Source: a bacterium (GTDB taxonomy: Bacteria; Planctomycetota; SZUA-567). Taken from it: a stretch of DNA of 64,000 bases. The position numbers and the translations under genes are program-made. The stretch is from assembly GCA_003245715.1 (NCBI GenBank), contig QKCJ01000056.1:1-64000 (forward strand), written 5' to 3'. Below the pieces are notes generated by a model. That model was not told the origin of the DNA. It did not search any database and saw only the letters and a list, made by a program, of their open reading frames with translations. This document shows positions 17,835 to 26,906 of the stretch, in pieces (positions within the stretch are counted from its first letter, which is position 1; every line of letters begins with the position of its first letter).

Positions 17835-18401
17835 ATGGAAATACTTAAATTTATTCTTATTGGTCTTGGCCTGGCGATGGATGCCTTTGCGGTATCTGTC
17901 AGCAGTGGCATCACAATCCACAAGATGCACCTGCGTCACGCGCTTCGCATCGGCCTGTTTTTTGGTTTTTTTCAGGCGCTGATGCCATATATCGGTTGGC
18001 ACATTGGTTCAATTGCACGCGGCAGAATTGTTGAGTATGACCATTGGATTGCCTTTGTACTTCTTGGTTTCATCGGTGCAAAAATGATTTATGAAGCATA
18101 TCAGGATGACGAAAAAAGAGAAGACTATGATCCGCTAAACATCTATATTCTTTTCACACTCGCCGTAGCTACCAGTATTGACGCACTGGCTGTTGGTGTG
18201 ACCCTGTCCCTGCTTAACAGCGCGATAATTATCCCGTCACTGATAATTGGCATCACCACCTTCATAACCTCATTTGCCGGAACGTATATCGGGGATCACT
18301 TCGGTCATAAATTCAACGAGAAAAAGCTTGAGATTGTCGGCGGTATAATCCTGATTTTAATTGGCACAAAAATACTGCTGGAACATACCTTTTTTGCCTA
18401 G
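17835..18401 (+). CDS. mntP: Manganese efflux pump MntP
   Basis: MntP exports Mn2+ across the inner membrane. The 188-residue protein has six predicted helices and the two repeated acidic signatures of the family, LGLAMDAFAVSVSSG near residue 12 and ATSIDALAVGVTLS near residue 115. The gene starts nine bases after the hydrolase stop, so it is probably the last gene of that operon. The yybP-ykoY manganese riboswitch seen ahead of many mntP genes cannot fit here. Confidence 0.93.
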   Translation: MEILKFILIGLGLAMDAFAVSVSSGITIHKMHLRHALRIGLFFGFFQALMPYIGWHIGSIARGRIVEYDHWIAFVLLGFIGAKMIYEAYQDDEKREDYDPLNIYILFTLAVATSIDALAVGVTLSLLNSAIIIPSLIIGITTFITSFAGTYIGDHFGHKFNEKKLEIVGGIILILIGTKILLEHTFFA

Positions 18402-18429
18402 AATTTAACCCGCTATTTCAAAAAGCAGG

Positions 18430-18464
18430 AAAGCTGCCCGAAAATCAGGCAGCTTTATTTTATT
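18430..18464. terminator. Terminator between mntP and the lipoprotein gene
   Basis: A 9-bp stem AAAGCTGCC/GGCAGCTTT with a 9-base loop, followed on the plus strand by TATTTTATT. On the minus strand a TTTTT follows a few bases later, so it may serve both converging genes. Confidence 0.65.
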
Positions 18465-18478
18465 AATATTTATTGAAA

Positions 18479-19429
18479 TCAGCGAGCATACCGCAGACTT
18501 CGGGCTTTTTCAATAATGGCTCTTATCAGCGGCATTCCTTTATCAAGTGATTCAGGTTTCACCAGTGTGATAATATTATCTTCAAAAACAGCAACCATAA
18601 TTACCCCAAGCGTAGAGTCCGTTGCGGTATACAGTTTGTAATCCCCTTCACCAACCTTAATTCTGGACTCCTTAAAGTCCGGCGCTTCAAGCTGGAGATA
18701 GCGGCGAAAATCAAGAAGAGAATCCTCCATATCTTTTTTATTATTATATGACGAAACATAAATCTTTGCCTCTTTACCGGCAGCCCAGGCAAGCGCCATA
18801 ACTGAGGGTGGCAGAAACTCGGTATTAAGAGCATTACCCCAAGTTACACGGGCAAACTGTGTTGAAATCCCTTTGACATCCAGATACTCAAAACCCTTGG
18901 GCTTAAAGTTCTCCCCCATCGTTCTATCAGCAATTTCCCGGGCAAGCGGGACAAGATCTGGCACTGGTTTCTTGCCTGTATAAACAAGCGCATAGAAGAA
19001 TTGCCCCTTATAGAAATACAGATTGCGGCTCTCGCGTTCAGTATCAAGCACCCCCTGAGCGCCAACCTCAACATCCTTGCCACCACCATAAAGAATCTTG
19101 CCTTTATAGTAGTAATAAATCCCCGCGGCGCCAACGGAACTATTAACACTGTAAGCTTCAATCGTCAGATAATTCTCAGGGCCGTCCAAAGTAAAATTAC
19201 AGACATGAAGGGAGTTTAAACCGTACTGGTCAAAGAGCGGAGCTTTATTTCCAAGATAACGCGCTTTATCCTGGGTTGAGAAATAATTGACAATCTTTTT
19301 ATCAATCGGCACTAACCCCGGATACTGCCCGGTCAGGGGGATATTACCGGTCTTCTCGCCACGAATAAATCCGCCGCAGCCGGTAAGTATAACAAGTGCC
19401 AGAAAAATGCCAAGATGATACAGTTTCAT
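18479..19429 (-). CDS. Lipoprotein, DUF6599-like, at the end of the rnf cluster
   Basis: A 316-residue protein with a lipoprotein signal peptide (positive start, hydrophobic core, lipobox LTGC, acylated Cys at 18). The remainder looks like two related alpha/beta halves (about 60-180 and 195-315), a layout I associate with DUF6599-type proteins. It follows rnfD in the same direction with a 72-base gap, the place where many rnf operons have rnfG. It has no S/T-G-A-T flavinylation motif, so I do not call it RnfG. Whether it replaces RnfG or is simply adjacent is open. Confidence 0.75.
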   Translation of the reverse strand: MKLYHLGIFLALVILTGCGGFIRGEKTGNIPLTGQYPGLVPIDKKIVNYFSTQDKARYLGNKAPLFDQYGLNSLHVCNFTLDGPENYLTIEAYSVNSSVGAAGIYYYYKGKILYGGGKDVEVGAQGVLDTERESRNLYFYKGQFFYALVYTGKKPVPDLVPLAREIADRTMGENFKPKGFEYLDVKGISTQFARVTWGNALNTEFLPPSVMALAWAAGKEAKIYVSSYNNKKDMEDSLLDFRRYLQLEAPDFKESRIKVGEGDYKLYTATDSTLGVIMVAVFEDNIITLVKPESLDKGMPLIRAIIEKARSLRYAR

Positions 19430-19501
19430 AAAAGATCCGATCTTTCAGGATGGCCAGAGAAAACGGCAAAAACTGAATCGTAAAATTCAGCCAGGCAATT
19501 T

Positions 19502-20692
19502 CTAGGCTTTAGCTTTTTTCAATCCAAACTTTTTCGGGCGTGTCCATGAATCAATCAGCGGCACACAGGTATTCATTATCAGAATCGAGTAACAGCAACC
19601 TTCCGGGTACGCTGAAGAATACAGACGTATCATCGCGGTAATCAGGCCGCAGCCAACAGCAAAAATAATTTTACCCTTACGGCTCATCGGCGTAGTAACG
19701 TAGTCAGTATCCATAAAGAACGCAGCAAGCATCAGACCACCACCAAAGAGGTGCAGCAGTACCGGCCCGCTAAACCACATCGTATAAACAGTCGCCCCGC
19801 CATCGACCTTGACCGGCGCAGGCAACACCCAGGTCAGAAGCGCGACAGTAGCGATATAAAATACCGGCGCTTCCCAGGTAATAATCTTCTTCCAGAGCAG
19901 CAGAATACCGCCAAGTATCAGTGCAAGTGCAGAAGCCTCGGCAATACAACCGCCTTCAAGACCAATAAAACTGTCCCACACACGCTGAGAATAATCAGGC
20001 AGAATCTGCTGCAAACCGACGCCGTCTTTCACGATATCTGCAGCCGTTACACTCGCACTCTTAAGAGCTGTAAGCGCAGTAGCCTGACTGATAATATCAG
20101 GAGCCTGTATAATAGCCGCCGCAGGTGTTGTCACAGCGGGAAGGTCATGCTTCATCCAGTCCGCACCGACATACTTGGCATACTCGGCAAAAGAACCGTT
20201 CATGGTAACAAGAAGACGGTCTACCAGCCCCTGCCCCTTGTCGCGTAGCATCGGCCAGAATGGCGAATTAAGCTCAGTCGGCATTGATACCTGCAAAAAC
20301 GCGCGCGCGGCAAGTGCCGGATTCCAGATATTGCTGCCCAAGCCACCAAAGAGCTGCTTTACAACAACAATAGCAAAGACACCGCCGATAACCGGAACCC
20401 ACCAGCGGACGTTTGGAGGAAGAACCGCAGCCAGCAGCAAGCCGGTTACAACGGCTGAAAAATCCGTCACCGTAACATTAACCCGGCGCAGTTTCTGGCA
20501 GATAGCTTCAGTTATGACACAAGTAACAACACTGACCAGAGTCAGAAACAGCGAGTACCAGCCAAAAGCATAAAAAGCCACTCCAAAAGCAGGGCCAAGG
20601 GCAATACAGACCCAGCGCATAATATCAGCCGTACTCTCCTCTGCCTTGAGATGTGGAGGAGTTGTCACAAGAAATTTTGTCTTCGGTTCCAT
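19502..20692 (-). CDS. rnfD: Rnf complex subunit D (RnfD)
   Basis: RnfD is a membrane subunit of the ferredoxin:NAD oxidoreductase/ion pump. The 396-residue protein has about ten helices and the family landmarks LVTTPPHLKAEES, SAVVTGLLLAAVLPPNVRWW, GGLGSNIWNPALAARAFLQVS and FFMDTDYVTTPMSRKGK. The flavin-attachment segment, which in other RnfD/NqrB proteins reads D-x-x-S/T-x-A-T-P, here reads LPAVTTPAAAII; the modified threonine seems to be alanine. An inserted loop (about residues 160-230) makes it longer than usual. It starts 53 bases after rnfC. Confidence 0.92.
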   Translation of the reverse strand: MEPKTKFLVTTPPHLKAEESTADIMRWVCIALGPAFGVAFYAFGWYSLFLTLVSVVTCVITEAICQKLRRVNVTVTDFSAVVTGLLLAAVLPPNVRWWVPVIGGVFAIVVVKQLFGGLGSNIWNPALAARAFLQVSMPTELNSPFWPMLRDKGQGLVDRLLVTMNGSFAEYAKYVGADWMKHDLPAVTTPAAAIIQAPDIISQATALTALKSASVTAADIVKDGVGLQQILPDYSQRVWDSFIGLEGGCIAEASALALILGGILLLWKKIITWEAPVFYIATVALLTWVLPAPVKVDGGATVYTMWFSGPVLLHLFGGGLMLAAFFMDTDYVTTPMSRKGKIIFAVGCGLITAMIRLYSSAYPEGCCYSILIMNTCVPLIDSWTRPKKFGLKKAKA

Positions 20693-20745
20693 TATATTCT
20701 CTTCTTATCAGTATCAGTCAATAAGCTAAAATCTAAACTTTTCTT

Positions 20746-22089
20746 TTACTTCTTATCCGCCGCTGCAGCTGCAGCCCTTGCGCGTTCCTTGGCAAGTTCG
20801 GCCTTTGAGACTTTGATCCACTGTACAATCGGACGCCGCGCCGGGCAGATATAAGTACACGCACCACACTCGATGCAGTCCATAATATCAATACCCGCAG
20901 TTTCAAGGTACATCCCCTTTTCACCGTAAATACTGTATTCACTCGGGATCAAACCAGCCGGACAGACATCAACACACCTGCCACAACGAATACACGGGCC
21001 ATGAATAAACGCCTTGGCGTCAGTCATCGCAACAATACCGCTCATACCCTTATTGACCGGCAACTCAATATCAAAGTGTGCAGCACCCATCATCGGGCCG
21101 CCGTAAATCAGTTTCTGCGTCTTATCCTCATCAAAACCGCTGAGCTCAAGAATAGACTTCGCCGGTGTGCCGATGCGAACACGGTAGTTTGCAGGTTTGC
21201 TTACCCCGCGGCCAGTAACCGTTGTGATACGCTCAGTAAGCGGACGTTTACAATATACAGCTTCATAAATCGCATGCGCTGTTCCGACATTCTGCACACA
21301 CGCTCCCGCATCCATCGGCAAACCGCCGGTCGGGACTTCGCGCTGCGTGCAGGCATAAATAAGCTGCTTTTCCGCTCCCTGCGGATACATAACCGGCAGA
21401 AGCACAGCCTCGGCAAAGCCGCCCATTTCTGCCAGAGTCATTTTAATAACCTCATAAGCATCAGGCTTGTTTGCCTCAATACCGATATAAGCATTTTCGG
21501 CGTTGAATACTTTCTTGAGCAGCTTCAGACCAAGACAGATTGTGCGTGGACTCTCAAGCATAAGGCGATAGTCCGCCGTAAGATACGGCTCACACTCGAC
21601 ACCGTTAAGAATAACCGTATCGATCTTCTTCTCCGGCGGAGGTGAAAGCTTGACGTGAGTAGGAAAAGTTGCTCCACCCATACCGACAATACCAGCCCAC
21701 TTAACTGCGGCAACGATCTCTTCAGAAGTGAACTCCTTACTCTCGTCAGGCTCGATGTTGCAGCCTTCAGCCCACTGATCTTCTCCGTCATTAGTAATAA
21801 CAACCGCCTGACAGGTCATCCCCATCGGGTGAAGCGTAGTATCAAGTTTCTTGACCTTACCGGAAACCGGACTGTGGATAGCCGCTGAGACAAAGCCACC
21901 AGGTTCAGCGATAACCTGCCCGCGTTTGACCTCGTCACCAACGGCAACACAAGCCTTCGCCGGAGCGCCGATGTGCTGCTGCAGCGGGACGACCAATTCC
22001 TCCGGTACAGGCGCATCAGTAATTGCACAGTCTTTTGAGAGTTCTTTGAAATCATGCGGGTGAACCCCGCCACGGAAGACCTTCTTCAT
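20746..22089 (-). CDS. rnfC: Rnf complex subunit C (RnfC)
   Basis: RnfC is the peripheral NADH/flavin- and Fe-S-binding subunit. The 447 residues include the N-terminal GGVHPHDFK and barrel-sandwich domain (VKRGQVIAEPGGFVSAAIHS). The NuoF-like nucleotide part contains GMGGATFPTHVKL, LNGVECEPYLTADYRLM and VPTGGLPMDAGACVQNVGTA. Two C-terminal 4Fe-4S motifs follow (CIRCGRCVDVCP and CIECGACTYICP). The Ala/Lys-rich tail is short, unlike proteobacterial RnfC. It lies between rnfB and rnfD. Confidence 0.95.
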   Translation of the reverse strand: MKKVFRGGVHPHDFKELSKDCAITDAPVPEELVVPLQQHIGAPAKACVAVGDEVKRGQVIAEPGGFVSAAIHSPVSGKVKKLDTTLHPMGMTCQAVVITNDGEDQWAEGCNIEPDESKEFTSEEIVAAVKWAGIVGMGGATFPTHVKLSPPPEKKIDTVILNGVECEPYLTADYRLMLESPRTICLGLKLLKKVFNAENAYIGIEANKPDAYEVIKMTLAEMGGFAEAVLLPVMYPQGAEKQLIYACTQREVPTGGLPMDAGACVQNVGTAHAIYEAVYCKRPLTERITTVTGRGVSKPANYRVRIGTPAKSILELSGFDEDKTQKLIYGGPMMGAAHFDIELPVNKGMSGIVAMTDAKAFIHGPCIRCGRCVDVCPAGLIPSEYSIYGEKGMYLETAGIDIMDCIECGACTYICPARRPIVQWIKVSKAELAKERARAAAAAADKK

Positions 22090-22151
22090 TATCTTATACC
22101 ATTTATTAAAGTTGACGATAAAATCAGTATTAACCCACAGAAACGCAAAAG

Positions 22152-22997
22152 CTATTTTTCATCCTTGAGGCGCGCCTCACGCCGCTCTTTGCGCTCTGCA
22201 CGCAGATTGACGATAAGATGTTTCGGACAGACCTTGACACACTTACCGCATAGCTTGCACTTGCCATAATCAATAACTGCCAGATTATTTTCAATGTGTA
22301 TTGCATCAAACGGACACTCACGCACACACTTGCCGCACGCAATACAGGCATGATTACACTGCTTATTGGCCGTTGCGCCCTTATCTTTATTATTGCAGCG
22401 CACAACAATAACCCTGCTCTCAGGATCAAGGCGGATAAGGTTTCGCGGACAGGCATCAATGCACTTGCCGCAGCCAGCGCAAACATCTTCATTAATTATC
22501 GCAACATTGTTTTCGTTCAGTTCAATTGCGCCAAACGGACAGACCTCAACACAGCTTCCCAGACCAAGACAACCATACGGACAATCCTGAAACGAACCCG
22601 CCAGCCCCATAACAGTCGCAGCCTTACAGGTCTGAACACCGGCATACTGAAAGCGCGGACGCACACCATCGCCATCACAACGGACAATCGCAAAATTAGG
22701 TTCCTTGGCATTGGCAGACAAACCCATAATATCGGCAACGGCCGCAACAACCCCGCCAGCACCCGGCGCACAAAGATCAATCGGCGCACCCTTCTCAACA
22801 ATCGCTTCAGCATAAGCCGCACAACCGGCAAAACCACAAGCACCGCAATTGGCACCCGGCAAAGCCTCAAGAACCATATCCGTACGTGGGTCAACCTTGA
22901 CAAAAAACTTCTTAGAAGCTATTGCAAGAACCAAGCCCAGTATGCCACCGATAATGGCCATAATAACAACCGGGACTATAATATTCATCGCATCCAT
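22152..22997 (-). CDS. rnfB: Rnf complex subunit B (RnfB)
   Basis: RnfB is the ferredoxin-like electron-entry subunit. It has one N-terminal membrane helix (IIVPVVIMAIIGGILGLVLA) and the ASKKF region. The Fe-S cluster motif LPGANCGACGFAGCAAYAE is followed by about four ferredoxin-type clusters (CPYGCLGLGSC, CAGCGKCIDACP, CIACGKCVRECP, CKLCGKCVKVCP). At 281 residues it matches the clostridial-type, multi-cluster RnfB rather than the short proteobacterial form. Basic C-terminal tail. Confidence 0.95.
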   Translation of the reverse strand: MDAMNIIVPVVIMAIIGGILGLVLAIASKKFFVKVDPRTDMVLEALPGANCGACGFAGCAAYAEAIVEKGAPIDLCAPGAGGVVAAVADIMGLSANAKEPNFAIVRCDGDGVRPRFQYAGVQTCKAATVMGLAGSFQDCPYGCLGLGSCVEVCPFGAIELNENNVAIINEDVCAGCGKCIDACPRNLIRLDPESRVIVVRCNNKDKGATANKQCNHACIACGKCVRECPFDAIHIENNLAVIDYGKCKLCGKCVKVCPKHLIVNLRAERKERREARLKDEK

Positions 22998-23084
22998 TAC
23001 TCTGACTTTCTATAAAAGCAATATTTACATTCTTATATTATGACTAATAATTCTGCCGCCTGAAAACCGTTGAACACCGGAAAA

Positions 23085-23714
23085 TCAAACAAAGCCCTGA
23101 AATCCGAAGAAGGCAAGCGCCATACAACAACCGGAAATAACCGCAATCGGCATTCCCTTCATTGACTCAGGGATCATCGCTGTCTCAAGATGCTCACGCA
23201 CACCAGCCATCAGGTAGAGCGCGAGAGTGAAACCGATTCCGCCGAAGATGCCATACAGTGACTGGAGCCAGACAGCCTGCGCCAGCGAATACTCAGGACG
23301 GGCAAACTCGGTAAGCTTGATCTGGGTCACACCCAGAACAGCACAGTTGGTTGTAATCAGCGGGAGGAAGATTCCAAGTGACTTATAGAGAGCAGGTGCA
23401 AGCTTCTTGAGGACAATCTCAACAAACTGCACCAGTGAGGCAATAACCAGAATAAAGCTCGCAATATCAAGATACTCCGCCATATGATACTTTTCAAGAG
23501 AAGGATTAAGGAACAAACCCTTATAGATAAGCATCGTCACGACTGAAGCCAAAGTCATAACAAAGATAACCGCCAGCCCCATGCCGACAGCTGAGTCACG
23601 TTTCTTACTCACCCCGAAAAACGGGCAGAGGCCAAGAAACTGGCTCAGAACAAAGTTCTGCGTAAAGATCAGGCCAAACATCAGCGCAAAATACTCGGTA
23701 AATGTCCATTCCAT
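23085..23714 (-). CDS. rnfA: Rnf complex subunit A (RnfA)
   Basis: A six-helix membrane subunit (209 residues). Family landmarks are NFVLSQFLGLCPFFGVSKK near residue 20 and LPLITTNCAVLGV near 118. The two cysteines in these loops are the ones reported to bind an intramembrane Fe-S cluster with RnfE. It lies between rnfE and rnfB. Confidence 0.95.
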   Translation of the reverse strand: MEWTFTEYFALMFGLIFTQNFVLSQFLGLCPFFGVSKKRDSAVGMGLAVIFVMTLASVVTMLIYKGLFLNPSLEKYHMAEYLDIASFILVIASLVQFVEIVLKKLAPALYKSLGIFLPLITTNCAVLGVTQIKLTEFARPEYSLAQAVWLQSLYGIFGGIGFTLALYLMAGVREHLETAMIPESMKGMPIAVISGCCMALAFFGFQGFV

Positions 23715-23772
23715 TTTATTGTTTCCTGCAATTTTCTTGATCTAAGGTTATTAATTTATACTTATGCCTGAA

Positions 23773-24486
23773 CTAAGACTTATGTGACGAGTTTTTACTC
23801 TCATAAGCGGCAATATACTCAGCCCCGCCCAGAAGCTCTTTACCGCGCTCCTCACGCCCCATCTCCAGATTCTTGCGGATCATCTGTTTCTTGTCATGGC
23901 GGGTTTTAAGCCAGCCAAAGACAAAAAGAATCAGCCCCAGAGTCAGAAATCCGCCCGGTGCAAGAATAAAGATCTTCTGTGTATAAGCATCCAGTCCCTG
24001 TACCAGAGGAATACCAAACAATGTGCCTGAACCAAGCAACTCACGGAAGAAGGCAATCAGACAGAGAGCAAGCGTAAAGCCAAGCCCCATACCCAAGCCG
24101 TCAATCACGCTAAGAAGTGGATTCTTCTTACTGGCAAACGCCTCGGCGCGGCCAAGGATAATACAGTTCACAACGATCAGCGCCAGAAAAATACCCAGAG
24201 ACGCCTTCAGCGCCGGAAAATAAGCCGCCATCACAAGCTTGACTATCGTAACAAAAGTCGCAATCACGATAATAAAAATAGGAATGCGGATTTCCTTGGG
24301 TATCAGAGACTTGAAGATAGAAATCAGCAGATTCGAACAGACCAGAACAAACGTTGCTGCCAGTCCCATACCTATCGCATTTGAAAGACCGGTCGTAACC
24401 GCAAGCGTAGGACATAAACCAAGCAAAAGTACCAAAACAGGGTTTTCCTTGAGCAACCCCTTTGTAAACTCACCCATCGCACCCAT
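23773..24486 (-). CDS. rnfE: Rnf complex subunit E (RnfE)
   Basis: A membrane subunit homologous to RnfA, 237 residues and six helices, with NPVLVLLLGLCPTLAVTTG and LIVVNCIILGRAEAFASKKN. The C-terminal extension (about 200-237) is hydrophilic and charged. It is the first gene of the cluster on this strand; in most rnf operons rnfG sits directly before rnfE, but here there is only a 158-base intergenic region before an unrelated gene. Confidence 0.95.
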   Translation of the reverse strand: MGAMGEFTKGLLKENPVLVLLLGLCPTLAVTTGLSNAIGMGLAATFVLVCSNLLISIFKSLIPKEIRIPIFIIVIATFVTIVKLVMAAYFPALKASLGIFLALIVVNCIILGRAEAFASKKNPLLSVIDGLGMGLGFTLALCLIAFFRELLGSGTLFGIPLVQGLDAYTQKIFILAPGGFLTLGLILFVFGWLKTRHDKKQMIRKNLEMGREERGKELLGGAEYIAAYESKNSSHKS

Positions 24487-24644
24487 AGTATAACCTTCTA
24501 TAAATAAATACGTTACAAATAAAATTCGTTATCAATCGCGGCAAACACAGGCAAAACATACCAGTATTTTTTTATCTATTCAGCTAGCTTAATCTATTCT
24601 TTCTCAAAGTCAACCAGATAATCTGAAAAACCTGCAAAAATCTA

Positions 24645-25640
24645 CTATTTTGTAATTTTACCGCCGATATTGGCTCCGGCGTCATCGCCGATATGCAACA
24701 GCGGCAGCGGATCTTTGCCCTGACCGTTAAGAAAATAGATCTTCGCGGCCGGGTCTTTACTGATCTGCTGGAGCGCTTTTAAAGCTTCAAGTTTAATGTA
24801 TGCGGGGTTGCTGGCAATAGCTTTGTTGATTTTTTCTATTTCATAGGCCTGAGCGTCGGCGAGAACTTTTTTCTTGAGGGCTTCCTGTTCGGCGGCTTCA
24901 CGTTCGGCTTTTGCCTGAGCCACTTTCTGCTGCTGTTCAGTCTCAAAGCGGCGCAGTTCTGCTTTCTGGCGCTCCGCTTCCTGCTCGCGGCGTTTTTTAG
25001 CTTCAACGCCCTGACGCACAGTTTCCGGAAGCTGGATATCACGCAACAAGACCGCGCTGACATTCATACCCTTGGGAGCAAGATACTCCTGCATTGAAGT
25101 AAGCAGCGCATTCTGCAGGCGCTTCTGGACGTCTTCCTTATAAAAGTCCTCGGCATGGACGACGCTCTTGCCCTGCTCTCTTAGGACACTGCGCAGTTTC
25201 GGACGAAGCTGAACCTCGAGCATATCATTGATTGTACCGGTTTCCTTGAGAATCTGCGGGGTTTTGGCGCCATCAAGGCTGTACTGCACCGAAACATCAA
25301 AGGTCGTCATCAGCTGATCCTGTGATGGAACAAGCGCCTTATCCTTATAGGTTTTCTGGCGGCAGTCGTAATATCCCCATTTATAAAGCGGATTACTGTA
25401 ATGCAGACCTTCAGCATATGGCTCAGAGACAACCTTGCCAAAAAGCGTTGCCACGCCGTAATGACCGGCCGGGATACTCACAACCGTAGCCATGATAAAT
25501 GATACGGCGCAGGCAATGGCGCTCAAAACCATAAACATAATCAGGCCATGACGGGATTTATGACCTGCTCCAAGCATCATGTAAACGCCGAGCAGAATTA
25601 TAAATATAACCAAAAACAGCACCGGAGCCGCTATTCCCAT
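24645..25640 (-). CDS. SPFH/prohibitin-family membrane protein
   Basis: A 331-residue protein with two N-terminal helices (about 5-23 and 34-56), then an SPFH domain (SIPAGHYGVATLFGKV through LRPKLRSVLREQG). A long Glu/Lys/Gln coiled coil (about 215-275) and a short Ala-rich tail follow. The two helices in place of one distinguish it from HflK/HflC. Such proteins form ring scaffolds in the membrane, often with FtsH. It is a single-gene unit with a good ribosome site (GGGGAGGAAT) and a clear promoter. Confidence 0.87.
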   Translation of the reverse strand: MGIAAPVLFLVIFIILLGVYMMLGAGHKSRHGLIMFMVLSAIACAVSFIMATVVSIPAGHYGVATLFGKVVSEPYAEGLHYSNPLYKWGYYDCRQKTYKDKALVPSQDQLMTTFDVSVQYSLDGAKTPQILKETGTINDMLEVQLRPKLRSVLREQGKSVVHAEDFYKEDVQKRLQNALLTSMQEYLAPKGMNVSAVLLRDIQLPETVRQGVEAKKRREQEAERQKAELRRFETEQQQKVAQAKAEREAAEQEALKKKVLADAQAYEIEKINKAIASNPAYIKLEALKALQQISKDPAAKIYFLNGQGKDPLPLLHIGDDAGANIGGKITK

Positions 25641-25679
25641 ATTCCTCCCCTTTTTACTTGATTGGTCTGGCTATAGTTG

Positions 25680-25708
25680 ATAATATTAATAAAGTGCTTA
25701 TCAGTCAA
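25680..25708 (-). promoter_or_regulatory. Promoter of the SPFH gene
   Basis: On the minus strand TTGACT (complement of 25703-25708) and TATTAT (complement of 25680-25685) are separated by 17 bp. Confidence 0.55.
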
Positions 25709-25814
25709 CACAAACCTGAGAATATTGCCCGGTCTTGCGGTTTTTACTGTAAATCCTTGAAAAATTCAGTACTTAACCGGCAAATGCAACAAACTCATAC
25801 AGAAAGGACTTATT

Positions 25815-26906
25815 ATGGAAATGAGCCGGATCGTTATCGGCGGGATGCGCTTTAATAATGAAAAAGATGCAAAAAATGTAATTCAACGCGCTATTGACTG
25901 CGGTTTTAATTATATCGACACCTCTCCAGTATACTGCCGCACGAGTGAGGAGGAATGCTCGGAAAGCTGGGTCGGCAAGGCTTTGGCTGATCCTGAGTAC
26001 CGCAACCGGGTAATGGTCTCGACCAAATGCACCCCCGGTAACGGCGGACTGGGCGTCGATGACAATTACCGCCCCGAAGGAGGTTTTGGCGTCCGCACCA
26101 AAGAGAAACTCGACGAGGTTTTCAAGCAATCCCAACGCCGTCTTGGGATGAAGCACTTTGATTATTACCATCTCTGGACGACCCACACGATGGAGCAGTT
26201 TGCTGAGGCAATGAAACCCGGCGGCTGGTATGACGGTGTTATGGAACATCGCGCGGAGTTTGACCATTTTGGTGTTACCACCCACGCAGACGCCGACACT
26301 ATAATCAAGTTCCTTGAAAGCGGCAAATTTGAAATCGTCACCCTGCCGCTGAATATCATCAACACAACCCGCATGAAGGCTGTCGAGTACTGCCAGAAAA
26401 AAGGCATCAGGGTAATTGCGATGAATCCCTTTGCCGGTGGATTTCTCACCAAACGTGACGATCTTAAGGAATATGCCCTGCGTTACCTGCTCAAGCTTGA
26501 CAATGTCTATCCGCTGATCGGTTTCAGTCAGGTTGAGGAAGTTGAGTACGCGAAAATGATCCTTGATACCATGGACGACTGCAAGATGAGCGCAGAGGAT
26601 ATCTGGCGAGCAGCGCACAATCTGTCAGAATCTGACGAGCCGCGCTGCACAGCCTGCGGCTACTGCCAGCCGTGTGCCAACAACGTCAACCTCGGCGCGA
26701 GCCTCTCATACTATAATACAGTCAAGTATCTTAAAATTGATGACGCGCGCACGGAGTTTCAGCGCAAGCAATGGGAAGACGGCCTCAAGCTCAGTAACTG
26801 CACCGAGTGTATGCTCTGTAAAGATAAATGCCCCAACCACCTCCCACTTGAAAAGATCATCCCCGAAGCCAAAGAGCTTTTGTATAAAGGAATGGAAGAG
26901 AAGTAA
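25815..26906 (+). CDS. Aldo/keto reductase with C-terminal ferredoxin-type Fe-S domain
   Basis: The 363-residue protein has an aldo/keto-reductase barrel (about 1-265), with INYIDTSP-like start (FNYIDTSPVY) and DYYHLWTTH. The C-terminus carries two cysteine groups, CTACGYCQPCANN and CTECMLCKDKCPNHLP, typical of the Fe-S-binding AKR branch of anaerobes. The usual Tyr/Lys/His tetrad is only partly obvious (Tyr40, Lys71). It may pass electrons between NAD(P)H, Fe-S clusters and an unknown carbonyl substrate. The stop overlaps the rho-like start (TAATG). Confidence 0.88.
   Translation: MEMSRIVIGGMRFNNEKDAKNVIQRAIDCGFNYIDTSPVYCRTSEEECSESWVGKALADPEYRNRVMVSTKCTPGNGGLGVDDNYRPEGGFGVRTKEKLDEVFKQSQRRLGMKHFDYYHLWTTHTMEQFAEAMKPGGWYDGVMEHRAEFDHFGVTTHADADTIIKFLESGKFEIVTLPLNIINTTRMKAVEYCQKKGIRVIAMNPFAGGFLTKRDDLKEYALRYLLKLDNVYPLIGFSQVEEVEYAKMILDTMDDCKMSAEDIWRAAHNLSESDEPRCTACGYCQPCANNVNLGASLSYYNTVKYLKIDDARTEFQRKQWEDGLKLSNCTECMLCKDKCPNHLPLEKIIPEAKELLYKGMEEK

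Noticed and set aside
22296-23015. 239-residue plus-strand open frame opposite rnfB
   Set aside because: It is antisense to a certain gene, is rich in Thr/Asn/Arg as expected for a shadow frame, and has no family features.
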